This document shows, one piece after another, positions 1 to 11,956 of a stretch of DNA of 64,000 nucleotides. The notes under the pieces were generated by a model. That model had not been told where the DNA came from. It did no database searches and was given only the letters and a program-made list of their open reading frames with translations. The translations under genes and the position numbers were made by a program. Source of the DNA: Puccinellia tenuiflora. Lineage: Eukaryota > Streptophyta > Magnoliopsida > Poales > Poaceae. The DNA is taken from assembly GCA_012064385.1 (NCBI GenBank), contig QRDG01000028.1, positions 1 through 64,000 on the forward strand, written 5' to 3'. Within the stretch, counting starts at the first letter, position 1. Every line of letters starts with the position of its first letter.

Positions 1-514
1 AAGCTTAGTTGTGGCCATTGGTGACTAGGACACAGGAAAGGTTAATCTCGACGAGGGGACAAGGAGTTTACCCAGGTTCGGCCCTATGTTTAGAGGTAAA
101 AACCTACTTCCTGCTTGTTCTTTATTGTTGTGGACTTGATCTCGATTACAAGGTTCCGACTCCTCTAACTTGGGAGTCGGCGACTACGGGTTTGGTGTTT
201 CTTCAGAGCTTATGAGACTTGAGACCTCCGACCCCTTTATATAGGTGGCCGGGTCCCTGAACCTATGACATATGCTGAGTTACACTTGAATACGGAGTCC
301 TACTCTAGGTCTTCACCTTCCAAGTTGGTACTCCGGGTTGTATTTGGACTCTGGTCTTCTTCGGTCCTTTCCCTTCTGCGGTCTCTTAAGGGCTGGCCGG
401 CTTGTTCCTTATCCAGCCCATGTTGCTTGAAGTGTAACCCGACTTGGGCCTTCTATATCCTGACGGGTCCACTTTCCGGCTCCATGGGCCTACCCGGAAA
501 GTATCCCCCCATCA
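1..514 (-). repeat. 3' LTR of Tat1 (cut by window edge)
   Basis: This repeat matches 11937-12456 with few differences. On the minus strand it starts TGATGGGGGGATAC at 514. A TATA box (CCTATATAAAGG, minus) lies at about 233-244, as in the other LTR. The final ~36 bases, ending ACGACA, lie outside the window. The first six bases are AAGCTT. Confidence 0.93.
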
Positions 515-530
515 GTAGCCCCCGAATTTA
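515..530 (-). other. Polypurine tract of Tat1
   Basis: Reading minus, AATTCGGGGGCTAC directly precedes the TGATGGGG start of the 3' LTR. This is where plus-strand DNA synthesis would be primed. The same GGGGGCTAC word recurs five times in the array at 3209-3631. Confidence 0.8.
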
Positions 531-840
531 TCTTGGGCGCAGTCTTGGCGTATTCGTCCGACTCCTTTTTCTCCGGCTTCTTTCGAAGATGATGACTCGC
601 AAATTTCCTGCTGCTGGCTCCAAGATGAATTCCTGCATAAACATAAAGAAACTTGATAAAAACGAGTCGGCCCTCTCCTTTACTCTGGCCTCACAACTGA
701 CCCCCACTCCCTGGTTGGTCTTGTGGCTATAGCCCTTTACGAGTTGGCTAGGAGGGCAAACTTCTCACTTATTCCTTACTGGGGACTCATCCGTGGAAAA
801 CAAGTCGGCTTTTCCGAACTATTTTGTTATTCCATTTCCG

Positions 841-1083
841 CACGTGTCATTCATTGACCGTGGTCGTCTGGGTGCCTCGATTTCACCGCGTATCTCTGCA
901 ACTGATGAATCCCCCGCGATTCCCGCGCTGGAAGCAACAGACAGCGCCGCAATTTGCTAGGGTTCACTTATCCCCTTTATTTAAGTGTGGACCGAATCTC
1001 ACTTTATTCCTTTCTGCCTCCACTTCGTCTTCTTTCCGCCCACACGTCTCCTTTCTCGCTCACGTGCGCTCCTTTCTCTTGCC
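841..1083 (+). promoter_or_regulatory. Promoter-like region of the Tat1 antisense gene
   Basis: A G-box core CACGTG lies at 841-846. A TATA-like TTTATTTAAG is at 976-985, about 100 bases before the ATG at 1084. The leader between them is C/T-rich and the start context is TTGCCATGG. This is a normal plant RNA polymerase II promoter layout, on the strand opposite gag-pol. The orphan antisense start near 48455 has a similar arrangement with CACGTGTGGACCGTGG upstream. Confidence 0.55.
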
Positions 1084-4000
1084 ATGGCACCAAGCTTTCC
1101 AAGGCCGCCAAGGGAAAGAAGACCCTGGGCTCGGTGGTGGACATTGCCGCCGCGCCGCCGCTGCTGCTCCCGCATCGAAGCGGTCAATCTCCGCCAACTG
1201 GGGCAGATCTCTGCTGACCCAAGACTCCCTCAAGGGATACGAGTCCGGCTCATCTCCGCCAGCATCTCCTGGCGTGCCGCCGGCGAGGAAACTGAACCAT
1301 CACGGCCGCCGGGGAGGTGTCGTTTCAGTGAGCACCTCTTCCGCGGCTTCACTCCCCCTGGCAATCTCTTTTTCCGTCAGGTTCTCGATTTGTACAAGCT
1401 TCGAATTCATGATCTTGCCCCCAATTCTATCTTGAATCTCTCCAATTTCGTAACTTTGTGCAAAGATTATCTTCAAATCAAGCCAGATTTGGACTTCTTT
1501 CTTGAGCTCTTCTATTGTAATCCCCAACCTGAGCGTGCTGGTGGCCCACTTCTCAAATGTGGGGGTGTTGCTTTACAACGCCGCCAGGGCTCTCTCTTTC
1601 CCAAACCTATTCTGCCGAGTCATATCAAGGACTGGCAGAAAACTTACTTCTATTGCAAGGACACGTCCCCTGCGGACGAGCCCCATCTTCCCGGCTTCTC
1701 TTCTGATAACCTCCAAATAAATGCCAATATGAAAGCAAAGTGCTCTGAAGATGCTCGTCCAAAGGTCGACTCCTTGATGAGACGACTCCGCGCTCTTGTA
1801 GCGCATGGACTCGGGGGAATGGATCTGGTGCTCTGCTGGACGACTTGGAGGATCCAGCCACTTAGCCCCAGGATTCGGCTAATTGTCGAGTACACTCGCT
1901 GTGTAACGGACGACCTCCGGATGACGGAGAATCAAGCCAGCACCACTGATATCAATCGGTTGGTGAAGAAGTTAACCGGCAAGCCATTGAAGGACCAGGA
2001 AAGCTTTGGTCTCTCACCTTTCTGTGTAACAACTCCTCCTCCAGCTGTAAAGTTGCTCAACACTTGCATTTTGACTTTACTCTTGCTGTATTTCAATTCT
2101 TCTTTATCTGATTGAAACTTTCTGAACTTGTGCATAGCTTACTGATAGCTGGTGGTCACCCAACGACCAAGAGGCCAGTGCTGAGAGTGACAAAGACAAC
2201 GAAGAAGAAATCCGGGAGTCCTCTCCTGAGGCTCCTGATAATGATGCCAGGGGTCCTTCCGCTGGGGACCCACCAACTGCCGTGACGACTTCCTCTGGCG
2301 AGTCGTCTAGTGATAAGGACCCGGCCCCGACTCCTCGTAAGACTTTGAAGAGGAAGTAACGGACTGGAGTCCCAAAGGTTCCCTTCTCACGTCTTCTCCA
2401 ACTCAAGCTGCTCTTACTAAAGATCAAAAACAAACACGGGGGTACTAGCCGCCAGGGCAAGGAAGCTGAGGAGTAGTGGTCCAGCTGACGCTCCACTTGT
2501 GATTCCCACCACTCGGAAGTGCAAGTCCCCACTGCTTCTCCTTCCGCATCCGAGGACTCGTATGATTCCAGGGCCATGCCATCTTCTGACTCCAATGCCT
2601 CCTTGGACTTGGAGACCAATACTGGGTAATCTACTTCTTTACTTGTACTACCCCGACTTGTTTGCAATTCCTTTGCCTGATTTTCATGATTAACCTTTCT
2701 AATTATTGTTTGTAGGGCTCGCCCTTCGACTAAGGTTGCAAAAGCTTCTGCTGCAACTGATGTCACCTCAGGGCGCCAGGCTGGAACCCCACTATCAACT
2801 TCTACTAGCACAAAGACAACTCCCTCAGTGGCTACCTCCACTGGGGTTACTGTTGCTGCTATGCCACCCCTGGCTCCCCAAGCCAAGTTGACAACTCGGA
2901 CCCATCTTCTCCTGCCGCAAAGCCACAACCTACGGCCCAAACTGCGCATGCCATGACGAGTATTTCCCAGGCACCTCTCCCCGAATCTCTCAAGGAAACT
3001 GCAGGTCCTGCTTCTGGACTTGCCATTGACTAAGCCGACTCCAAATTGGGGAGAACAAGTCCTTCATGGATGGGATGAGGCCCTCAAGTGGAATGAGGAA
3101 GCCGCCAGGGTGAAGGGTGAGGAGCTGGCCAGCTTGATGGGTTTGAAGATGATCCACACTGTAAGTTCTTCACTTTTTCTTGTATAAATTATTACCTTTG
3201 CCATACCAGTAGCCCCCAAGCACCTACTGTGGTGACTTGAGACTTAGGTAGGTGCTTTATGCTTTACTGTCATCTCTTATGGAGAAAATTTTTGAACTTC
3301 ATGCCTGTAGCCCCCAAGCGCCGGGTTGTTTTTAACTTGTAACAACTCGGAGCTTAATAGACTCTGAAACCTCTGTCTTTGATTTTAAAATTGATCCATG
3401 AGTAGCCCCCAAGCGCCGGGTTGTTAGCCTGCGACAACTCGGAGCTACCATCTGTACTGTACTTTACTGTTGAGAACTGAATTTTGAACCCTTGTAGCCC
3501 CCAAGTTCCGAGTTGTTTGTTCACAACATCTTGGGACTCGTAGGTCAATTCCCTTGGCTTTTGTTGAAAACCTTTAACTGGCAAATCTATCATGCACTCC
3601 TTGAAGAAAAGAACCCTCTGTAGCCCCCAAGCGCCAAGTTGTGCCTCTTTGACAACTTGGAGCTACTTCTAACATATAACTCTTTGTGTTGTTTATGCAG
3701 GCCACTATCTCTCATAGAGAGATATGCGAAAACTTGAGGAAAAAGCAGCGCGTCTGCAAAATCTGCTGAGTTTGAGAGGAACCATGCCCTCCAGCTTGAA
3801 GAGGATGAAAAAAGTCTGTGCCGAGCTGGAAGATGAAAGGAAAACTTTGCTTATAATAAGAAGATTGCCGAGAAAGCCATCAAGGACTTGAATGTTGGCC
3901 TGGACCGCTGCCGAACTGGCATCAAAGTGATGATCCAGCGTATTTTTGGTTCGTTCTGTTTTGCACTTAAACTGTTAATTATTTCCCTTGATATACTGAT

Positions 4001-4729
4001 CTGCTGTAATCCTCTCAGGCTCAGCTTCTCCAAAAATGAAACTAGGAGTCGGCCCACAAATGAACGAGCTGCTGGATCACTGCCATGGCTTGCAAGAGGG
4101 TGCCAAAGCCATTGTTACTTACCTGTCTCCTCAAAGAAGTGTCCTTCAGATCCTGAGTGTTTGGTTAGGGAGTTATCTCGAGCTCCTGCTTATGTGAAGG
4201 CTTGGAAGGAGTCCTCTTTCAGGCGTGCAGCTATCCGAGTCCTTGCCTTGGCGCAGTCATATTATCCAACAACTATGGAGCCTGCGCTATTGACCTTGGG
4301 CAAGCCGGAACAGCATGAAAATGGCTCCCCTTTCACCAATGCTGATTTTGACAGATTGCAGAAGTCATTGAGGCCTTTTGCTTGCTATATTGTCAACAAC
4401 ATGGACTCCGAGATATGGACACATCGATATGACTCCAACAACCAGAAGATCGTCATGGCGACTCCTCCAGTTGTGGAGTTCGGGTGTCCTTCACAATTAT
4501 CTGTTGGTGCGTCTACTTCCACGAGTCTACATCATCGTCTCCTGCAGCACCTGTTCCTTCCCGAGTTCATCCAGAGGACGCTGCCGACTCCCAGAATCCA
4601 GAGGAAGGAGTCGCCCCTGTAACGAAGGACTCCACTGCACCTGGCAGCTCTGCTCAAGGTGCTGCTGCTGATGTTCCAACTTCAAGCTCTGCTCCTGCAA
4701 AAGAGGCTCATCCGTTGGATGATTTTTAG
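1084..4729 (+). pseudogene. Antisense spliced gene of Tat1, Transposase_28-like protein (decayed)
   Basis: The gene runs against gag-pol, between integrase and the 3' LTR. The long first exon (about 1084-2046) encodes a domain shared with the genes at 40422-44345 and 50069-54031: a CKDYL...KPDL segment, a CGG, then KDWQKTYFY. These resemble the Pfam 'putative gypsy type transposon' family (Transposase_28). A GT-AG intron (about 2047-2137) leads to an acidic Ser/Asp/Glu exon that begins LTDSWW. Later introns are about 2626-2715 and 3161-3700. They separate a Ser/Thr/Pro-rich part, a Lys/Glu coiled-coil-like part and a C-terminus containing KAWKESSFRRAA. The N-terminus switches frame near 1320, and stops occur at about 2358 and later, so it is a pseudogene. 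Its function is unknown. Confidence 0.7.
3161..3700 (+). repeat. Intron of the Tat1 antisense gene carrying five hairpin/PPT-like repeats
   Basis: The donor ACT|GTAAGTTC is at 3161 and the acceptor TTTATGCAG ends at 3700. Inside are five irregular units, each starting GTAGCCCCCAAG (3209, 3307, 3402, 3494, 3620) followed by an inverted repeat. Arms of unit 1 are AAGCACCTAC and GTAGGTGCTT. Arms of unit 3 are CGCCGGGTTGT and ACAACTCGGAG. Arms of unit 5 are CGCCAAGTTGT and ACAACTTGGAG. On the element's own strand the lead word reads CTTGGGGGCTAC, nearly the polypurine tract. Confidence 0.75.
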
Positions 4730-5292
4730 ACTTTGTGTTTAACTGATGCCATGTTGTTCGGCTTTTGGGATGTAAAACTTTTATCTTTGTAATGACATGC
4801 TTTGCATATCTTGGTTTTTTGTGATGGGCTTTGCTTATTTGCCCAGTTTATTTAAATTGTTCTGGTTCTTATAACCCATCTGAAATTTATACTGATGAAT
4901 AAGTAGGCCTCGCGTGACTTTTACTAACAGTTTCGCTACAACAAGTCCAACTTCTCCTAAGTCCTTTTTAGGCTTCATAGGAGTTCAGGACGAGTCATGC
5001 CTGTAGTATTTAGTCAAAATTTGGCGAGTTGCATCTAACTTACAGATAAAAATCAGGAACGAGTCGGCTTCTGTGCCGGGTTCAAGAGTCTAAAGCTTGA
5101 ATTTTTTCTGAAAGACAAGCCCCCAAGAACCTCAAGATCAAAACGTAATAAAGCACACATACTGAGTGTTTCGACAAACAATTTCAACTTCAAATGCAGC
5201 CGACTTTACTTCCTTTGATCAAAATAATCAGGATACAATGTATGGAGAGCTCACTGGGCTCCATGATAACTTGCATATCTTGCTTACAATAA
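4730..5292. other. Spacer between the convergent antisense gene and pol of Tat1
   Basis: No coding potential is seen. The antisense gene ends at 4729 (plus) and the integrase frame ends near 5293 (minus), so the two genes converge here. One more AGCCCCCAAG word lies at about 5118. Confidence 0.6.
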
Positions 5293-6480
5293 TTAACTAT
5301 AATATGGACGCAACTGAGCTATGTTCCAGGGCCTCTTTGCCTCTGCATATGGATCTAGCGTATGAGCTGTGTCAGCTCCTTTGCTTTCACTTGCCGGCTC
5401 TCATACATCCATTAGATAGTACGACCCATTGTGCAAGTTTTTGCCGATAACAAATGGACCTTCCCATGGAGGAGATAACTTGTGCATCCCTTCCTTATTT
5501 TGGACTAGGCGAAGCACTAAGTCTCCTTCCTAGAAAGTCCGAGTTCTGATTCTGCGTGCGTGGTATCGCCGCAAGTCCTGCTGATATACTGCTGATCTCT
5601 CAAGGGCTAACTCCCTTGCTTCTTCAAGTGCATCCACTGAGTCCTGGCGAGCAAGCTCGTTTTCTGTCTCGATGTAATTGGTGACTCGTGGCGAGTCGTG
5701 AAGTAAATCACTGGGCAGGACTGCTTCTGCTCCATAGACCATGAAGAACGACGTGAAGCCAGTAGATCTATTAGGAGTCGTCCTTATGCTCCAGAGTACT
5801 GCTGGTAACTCCTCAACCCAGGACCCGGCGGCTCGTAACAGGGGAACTCTTAATCTGGGCTTGATCCCTTTGCGCAACTCCTGATTTGCACGCTCGGCTT
5901 GTCCATTGGACTATGGGTGTGCCACTGAGGCTAGATCGAGTCGAATGTTCTTTTCTCCACAAAACTTGGCCATCTCTCCAACTGACAAATTTGTTCCATT
6001 GTCTGTGATGATGCTATGTGGATATCCAAACCGTGTAGCTATCTTTTTGATGAACCTGACAGCAAATGGTGCATCCACTCGGCTGACGGGTTCCACTTCC
6101 ACCCACTTGGTGAACTTATCAACTGCCACTAGCAGGTGAGTTTTGTGACAAGGTAACTTTGAGAAAGGACCCACCATGTCAAGCCCCCAAACTGCAAACG
6201 GCCAAGTTATTGGAATTGTTCTGAGCTCTTGGGCTGGTACATGATCTTGTCTGGCGTACCGCTGACAACCATCACAGACTCGGACTATCTTTTCTGCATC
6301 AAGTGTGCTGTCAACCAGAAAAAACCATGCCTGAAAGCTTTAGATACTAGGGACCTTGTTGAAGCATGGTGGCCACAATCTCCTGCGTGGATCTCTTGCA
6401 AGATTTGCCTACCCTCCTCTGGGGATACACACCGTTGGTAGACTCCTGTGGTGCTTCTATGGAACAACTCTCCATTGATG
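5293..6480 (-). pseudogene. Integrase of Tat1 (broken)
   Basis: The zinc-binding region with GDCGHHAS is at about 6340-6390. The catalytic core follows with LDMVGPFSK (first Asp, about 6179), IITDNGTN (second Asp, about 6020) and ERANQEL (Glu, about 5880). The C-terminal part has VLWSIRTTPNRSTG and a GDLVLRLVQ region, ending LRPYYS and a stop at 5293-5295. A TAG replaces a Gln codon in HPQSNGQ near 5905, and frameshifts separate the zinc region from the core. Integrase would insert the cDNA into the genome. This copy cannot make a whole enzyme. Confidence 0.88.
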
Positions 6481-7357
6481 ACTGTATATAACTTGCATCG
6501 CCTGACAAGCTGTCTTTCTTGACTTCATCTCTGGAGTTCCCAAGTGTGAGATAAGCAAGATACGGCTCTGTCCAAGCTGGAATTGCCCGAGTTGCTGCTA
6601 CCAATGCCGACTCCGGGTCCGGAAAGGCGAGTTCCTCTTTTGAAGGTAAACTTGACTGATGGATGATGGAGTCATCCAGGAAGACATTTGGTGGTACTTT
6701 CTCTCTTCTAGATCCCAGCCTTGATAGTGCGTCTGCCGCCTCGTTTTTTCGACGATCAATGTGCTCCACTTGGTAACCAGAAAAGAACCCAGCAATCTGA
6801 TCAACTGCTCTCCTGTAAGCTGCCATGTTTGCGTCCTTTGAGTCCCAAGTTCCAGATACTTGCTGGGCCACGAGATCCGAGTCTCCAAGGCACCTGATAC
6901 ACTTGACGTTCATCTATTTGGCCAAACGGAGTCCATGTAACAGTGCCTCATACTCTGCCATGTTATTTGTGCAGTCAAAATGCAGTTGAAGGAGATAGGC
7001 CAACTTATCTCCTTTAGGTGAAGTCAAAACGACGCCGGCTCCTGATCCTTCGAGTTGTCTGGACCCGTCAAAGTGCATTGTCCAATACTTGGAGCATGGA
7101 GTGTTTGGTGAGGATGTGAACTCGGTCCAGTCGTTAACAAAATCAGCCAAAGCTTGTGGCTTGATCGCTGTGCGTGGCTCGTAGGTGATGTGGTAAGGAC
7201 CCAATTCGATTGCCCACTTGGCGACTCGTCCCGTTGCATCCCTGTTGCGAATTATATCTGCTAATGGTGCTGAACTCACCACCTTGATAGAGTGCTCTGA
7301 AAATAATGCTTGAACTTCCGACTTGCTAGAAAGACTCCATATACCAGCTTCTGCCAC
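6347..7357 (-). pseudogene. Second (archaeal-type) RNase H and connection region of Tat1
   Basis: WTMHFDGSR (first catalytic Asp), NNMAEYEALLHGL (Glu), GDSDLVAQQVSG (Asp) and NEAADALSRLGS form an archaeal-type RNase H fold downstream of the normal retroviral RNase H. A second RNase H at this place is characteristic of Tat elements. The domain is split over two frames at about 6914, where a stop follows HGLRLAK. The following ~120 codons connect to integrase. Confidence 0.85.
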
Positions 7358-8500
7358 TGTGGGTACCTTTGCTTGGAATTAGTGAGTACCTCACTAATGT
7401 AGTAAACAGGGCGTTGCACTGGGTATTCTTTTCCTTCTTCCTTGCGTTCCACCACTACCACTGCACTGACAACTCTCTCATTAGCAGCTACATATAGTAA
7501 CATGGGCTCCTTATCTGTAGGAGCTGCAAGGACTGGTGCTGTTGATAAAGTTTTCTTCAACTCCTCAAAAGCATTGTCAGCTTCTTTGTCCCATAGGAAT
7601 TTATCTGACTTTTTCACTAGTCGGTAGAGAGGACCTGCCTTCTCTCCGAGTCGTGATATAAATCTGCTCAATGCTGCAACTACAGCCTGTGAGTTTCTGG
7701 ACATCCTTCAAACAAGTCAGCTTTTGCAGGTTGTGTATAGCCTTGATTTCTCTGGGTTTGCCTCGATCCCTCTTTCTGAGACGATGAAGCCAAGTAGTTT
7801 GCCTGCTGGAACTCCAAATACACACTTGCTTGGATTCAACTTCATCTTGTACTTGCGCAGATTGTTGAATGTCTCTGTTAGGTCAGCAATCAAGGAATCG
7901 CTCTCTGTGATCTGATAACCACATCGTCCACGTATGCGTGAACGTTCCTTCCAATTTGCTGCTGAAACAATTCTGAATACATCTCTGGTATGTTGCTCCT
8001 GCATTCTTGAGTCCAAAAGGCATTGTTTGTAACAATAAGCTCCAAAGGGTGTTATGAAGGAGGTTTTCAACTCATCCTCCTCACTGAGTTTGATCTGATG
8101 GTAGCCTGAATAAGCATCTAGGAAACAAAGTAACTCAGAACCAGCTGTGGAGTCAATGATCTGGTTGATGTGTGGCAAGGCAAAAGGATCTTGGGACATG
8201 CTTTGTTAGCCCTATGAAGTCAATGCACATACGCAACTCTCCTGTTTTCTTTGGTACTAATACTGGATTGGCCACCCATTCTAGATGAAATACCTCTTTG
8301 ATGAAATCGGCCGCAAGGAGTCAAGCCACTTCTTCACCTATTGCTTTTCTTCTGTCATCATGAATCTTGCGAAGTCCTTGTTTTACTGGTCTTGCGTTAG
8401 GGTTAACATGTAAGCTGTGCTCGACGAGTTCTCTCGGGACACCTGGCATGTCAGATGGCTTCCATGCAAAGACGTCCCGGTTCTCACGGATGAACTCGAT
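7276..8500 (-). pseudogene. Reverse transcriptase and RNase H of Tat1 (broken)
   Basis: The RT segments appear in order: RENRDVFAWKPSDMPG (about 8490), WVANPVLVPKK with RMCIDF (about 8270), FLDAYSGYHQIKL (about 8115) and the active-site YVDD at 7923-7934. The thumb and RNase H follow with QRPVYYISEVLT and QKLVYGVFLASRKFKHYF (7276-7704). The catalytic YVDD lies in a different frame from the segment before it, because several indels occur between 7930 and 8020. A TGA interrupts EEVA...LLAADF near 8320. Confidence 0.9.
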
Positions 8501-8796
8501 GAGCGCGCTTTCCTATTTGTCAGAGAGGTGTGCCCTAACGGTGAACTGCTTGGAAGAATCACCAGGGGTGAAATCAACTTGCTTTGTGTCTTGAGCCGAC
8601 TGAATTTCATCTTCTCCTCTATTGCCGGCTTCTTGAGCACTGTATTATCCTCCGGGTCCACATGGGCCCTATAAACCTGAGCTCCTCTTGAGCACAAGCT
8701 ATTTCTGCCATAGCTGCATCTCCTTGTTCACACTCTAATACCATCTGCCTACTACCATTGACTGGGATGACTCCTTTGGTCCCGGCATCTTCAACT

Positions 8797-9543
8797 TCAG
8801 ATATACATAACATGGCCTTGCCATGAACTTGAATATGCAGGGCATCCAAATAGGGCATGATATGGACTGTGGAGATCCACAACCTCAAAGGGCATGATTT
8901 CTGACCGATAATTCTCAAAGGTACGAAAAGCAACTTCCAGATAAATCTTACCAATAGGCTTTGCTGATTTCCCTGGTACTATCCCATGAAAAACTATTTC
9001 TGTCGGTATGAGTTGCCTGTCTTGCAACTTCATCCTCTTGAATGTGTCGTAGTATAGTATATTGATGCTGCTACCACCATCCATGAGTACTTTGTTAAGC
9101 GTATAACCTCCAACTTGTGGTGCTACCACCAAGACTAGCTGCCCCGGGTCGTCAACTCTTGGAGGGTGATCTGCCCGACTCCAAGTGATAGGTTGCTCTG
9201 ACCACCTTAGCCATTGTGGGACTGCCGGCTCCACGGCATTGACTGTGTGAACTTTCAACTTCCTTGCTCGCTTGGAGGTGCTGGTGGTGAAAACATGGTA
9301 GCTCCCTTGACTCGGGCGATGCGGCCGAGTTGTTACATAGTACTGTCCCTGGTTTATCATGAAGCTGCTTAGGTTTCTGCTGAAGGCCTCCTTGATTTCC
9401 TCCACCATTGCTGGGTCCTGGGTTATTTTCGGCTCCTCCGCCATTGTTACCAGGTCCTCCATTATTGCCTCTGTATCCATCGTTTCTACCTCCATTGTTG
9501 CCATGGTTTGCCGGGTTGTTTCTCCACTATTGCAGATCAACAC
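8797..9543 (-). pseudogene. Aspartic protease of Tat1
   Basis: The region SYHVFTTS...VNAVEPAVPQWLRWSE precedes a retropepsin motif VLMDGGSSINILY (about 9065-9105) with the catalytic Asp-Gly. VVDLHSPYHALFGCPA follows downstream. The protease would cleave the Gag-Pol polyprotein. The frame runs for about 250 codons and is lost near 8797, where the segment to RT (about 8620-8800) is in another frame. Confidence 0.88.
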
Positions 9544-11956
9544 ATTGCTCTAGGGTATGCCCACATCTGCCGTTCCTAGCGTGTCGAGGGCACGGACTCT
9601 GCAAGATTTCCTGAGGACTCGGCCTGCGAGCCTGAAAGCCTTGTGAGTTGTTGTCCCTGCGCCTGTTCCCTGAACTGGTGTTAGCTACCAAGTCAGAGTT
9701 GTCATACGACCGCTTAGTCCCTCCATGACTTTGGTTTTGGTTTTGATTCTGGTTGTGGTTTTGACCACTACCACCTTGGCCTTTTCCGACTTCTTCCTGG
9801 TCCTTGGTTTTATCCGTGGCTACGTGCTTGTTAGCTCCTGCCATGATTTCTCCAATGGTAATTGGTATGCATTGGTTCAAACTGTCTTTCATACGCCCTA
9901 GTTTCCAACTTAACGGATTAAAAGTGCAGTTCCTCTCCATAGCCATCAACACAGAGATTGGTGGGAGTCCTTGTGAAGAATTAATGATCTTCGAGACTCG
10001 TTTCATCCAGTGCCTTGCAGATTCTCCTTTCTTCTAGACACATCTCTCTAGGTCCTCAATGGTACTCAATTTCTTACAAGTGCCCTAAATTTTTTGAATG
10101 AAAGCGACCTTCAACTGCTCCCACGAGTTGATTGACCTGGGGGGTAAGTTTCTCATCCAAGCTTGAGCCGCACCATCCATCATAAGATACATAAACTTTG
10201 CACATAAATTGCCAGCTGCATTGTGAATACTCATTGCCATCTTGTAGCTGCTGAGCCAGGAAGTCGGATCCATATTGGGCTCATAATTACCAACCTTGCG
10301 TGGCTCCTTAAAGCTACTTGGAAAGGACTCGGCTCTGATTGCTTCGGATAAACATTCTGGACCCGTCAAGGAAGGTGAACTTCCAGGTGAGTTAACTTCT
10401 ATGACTGGGCGAGTCGGCTGGACTCCTGGTGTTGCTGGTGCAGGCGCTGGCCCACCGACTCCTGCGGCTTCTGGGGCTCTGACCGCGGCAGCTCTCCTGT
10501 TCCTTGCTTCATCAACTCGTCTTTGAGCTTCCGAAGAAGTGGGTATATGTGGTTGATTCTTTGCCAGTTCGCGGCGTCTTGCGCTTGACGACCCGGCCGA
10601 ATGAGACTCGTCATGCCGACTCCTTGTTCTGGAGTTGTATGGAGTTGAATGGAGTCTGCTTGCGTCTGGGAAATTAGGATAAAGGGCTTGTTGCTGCAAT
10701 GCTGTTTTCAACATGTCGATGGCGAGTCGTGCTTCCTGACCCGTTGGATTCTCGTTGAGTGGAATTCTCTCTAGTACCATGGTCGCAGCATGTACATTAT
10801 CCATTGGATTTGAATAATGCCCTGCAGGTGTGTGAAACCTCTGCGGGGGTGGACCCATACCGCCGACTCCTCCTTCAGGTGGTGGGGGTGGCACATTGGC
10901 TCCAGCTCCAGCTCCGACTCCTCCGTTTCCTCCTGGTGGTGGTGGTGGTGGCGGTGGTGGTGCTGCTCCTGCGCCGGGTGCTGATCCTCCGACTCCTGCG
11001 CCAGGTGCCGATCCTCCGACTCCTGCACCTGGGCCGGTTGGTGTTTGGAACAAGTTGGTTGGATTTATATGGACTCCCTCGTGCAACCGACTCCGAGTCC
11101 TCCGATGCTGAACCGAGGCGAGTTCCTGCTGGCGATTGCGCACCGCTGCTGCTTCAGCTTGTACACGCTCGTGTTCTGCTTGTATGCGAGCCTGCTCAGC
11201 TTGTATACGTGTCTGCTCTGCTTGTACAAGGGCTTGATCAGCTGGCAACTTACGATTTGCCTCTGCAAAATCTGCTAACTGCTTCTCTATTGCCGCACGA
11301 GCCGCCAGCAGCTCCCCTGCGCGAGCCGCCGCGTTTTCCACTGTGATTTCCCTTGTCAGCAGGTTGGGATCAAATTGATTTCCCCCAGCATTGTCTGCAC
11401 CGTTGTTGGGTCCAGACATGTAGACTCCAACATGACATGGACGTATTGGTGATTGCACGTACTCCTCCTCAATTCCATAGCCGATTCGATCTTCGAATAG
11501 GGGTAAGATTGGTTCTGAATCAACATCATAATCTGGCTCCGAATCTGACTCTGGCATCATCTCCGGCTCCTTTTCCTTGGCTACTATCCTGACTTGAGAT
11601 GTACCGACGGACTCCTCTCCATCGGACTCGACAATAGCTGTTGCTTCTGAAACAGATTCCAACTCATTAGCACGGTTACCTGTGGTGCTGACCATGCCAA
11701 CGAACACGTTGATCTTGCCGAAGATGAGCTGGTAGCCTTCCTCAACTTCGTCCATCTCTGGACTCCACCCGTAGTCGTCGATCTCGGTCTCGCCGTACTG
11801 GTTGGTGTAGACCCTGCCGATGGCGAGCTTCTCTATACCTCGGCGAGCTTCTCCCATGATCTCGACTCCTTTCATCACAGGCCCCACGGTGGGCGCCAAC
11901 TGTCGTGGGGTTGTCACGGCAAGTACTTCCTCAGGGAAGCTTAGTTGTGGGGCCAT
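9527..11956 (-). pseudogene. gag of Tat1
   Basis: The chosen ATG at 11956 lies inside the 5' LTR. The frame runs through the LTR end and the primer binding site, which reads RQLAPTVGP, a start shared with the gag genes at 34909 and 47600. The N-terminal part is Ala/Gln/Glu-rich with a likely coiled coil (about 11270-11130), then Pro/Gly-rich. The capsid-like part includes NMDPTSWLSSY and AAQAWMRNLP (about 10280-10130). Two in-frame stops (10085-10087 and 10034-10036) interrupt it. It continues in the same frame to a nucleocapsid-like CPRH...CGHTLEQC near 9550, a CX2H...HX4C spacing seen again in Tat2. Confidence 0.88.
11881..11900 (-). other. Primer binding site of Tat1
   Basis: On the minus strand TTGGCGCCCACCGTGGGGC starts one base after the ACGACA end of the 5' LTR. 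It is complementary to the 3' end expected of a plant tRNA-Lys(CUU) (from memory). The same site lies in gag-coding sequence. Confidence 0.85.

Noticed and set aside
1..6. HindIII site as a biological feature
   Set aside because: More likely the cloning site at the end of a BAC insert.
2104..2949. Minus frame of 281 codons
   Set aside because: Shadow of exons of the plus-strand antisense gene; it spans introns and lacks any known domain.
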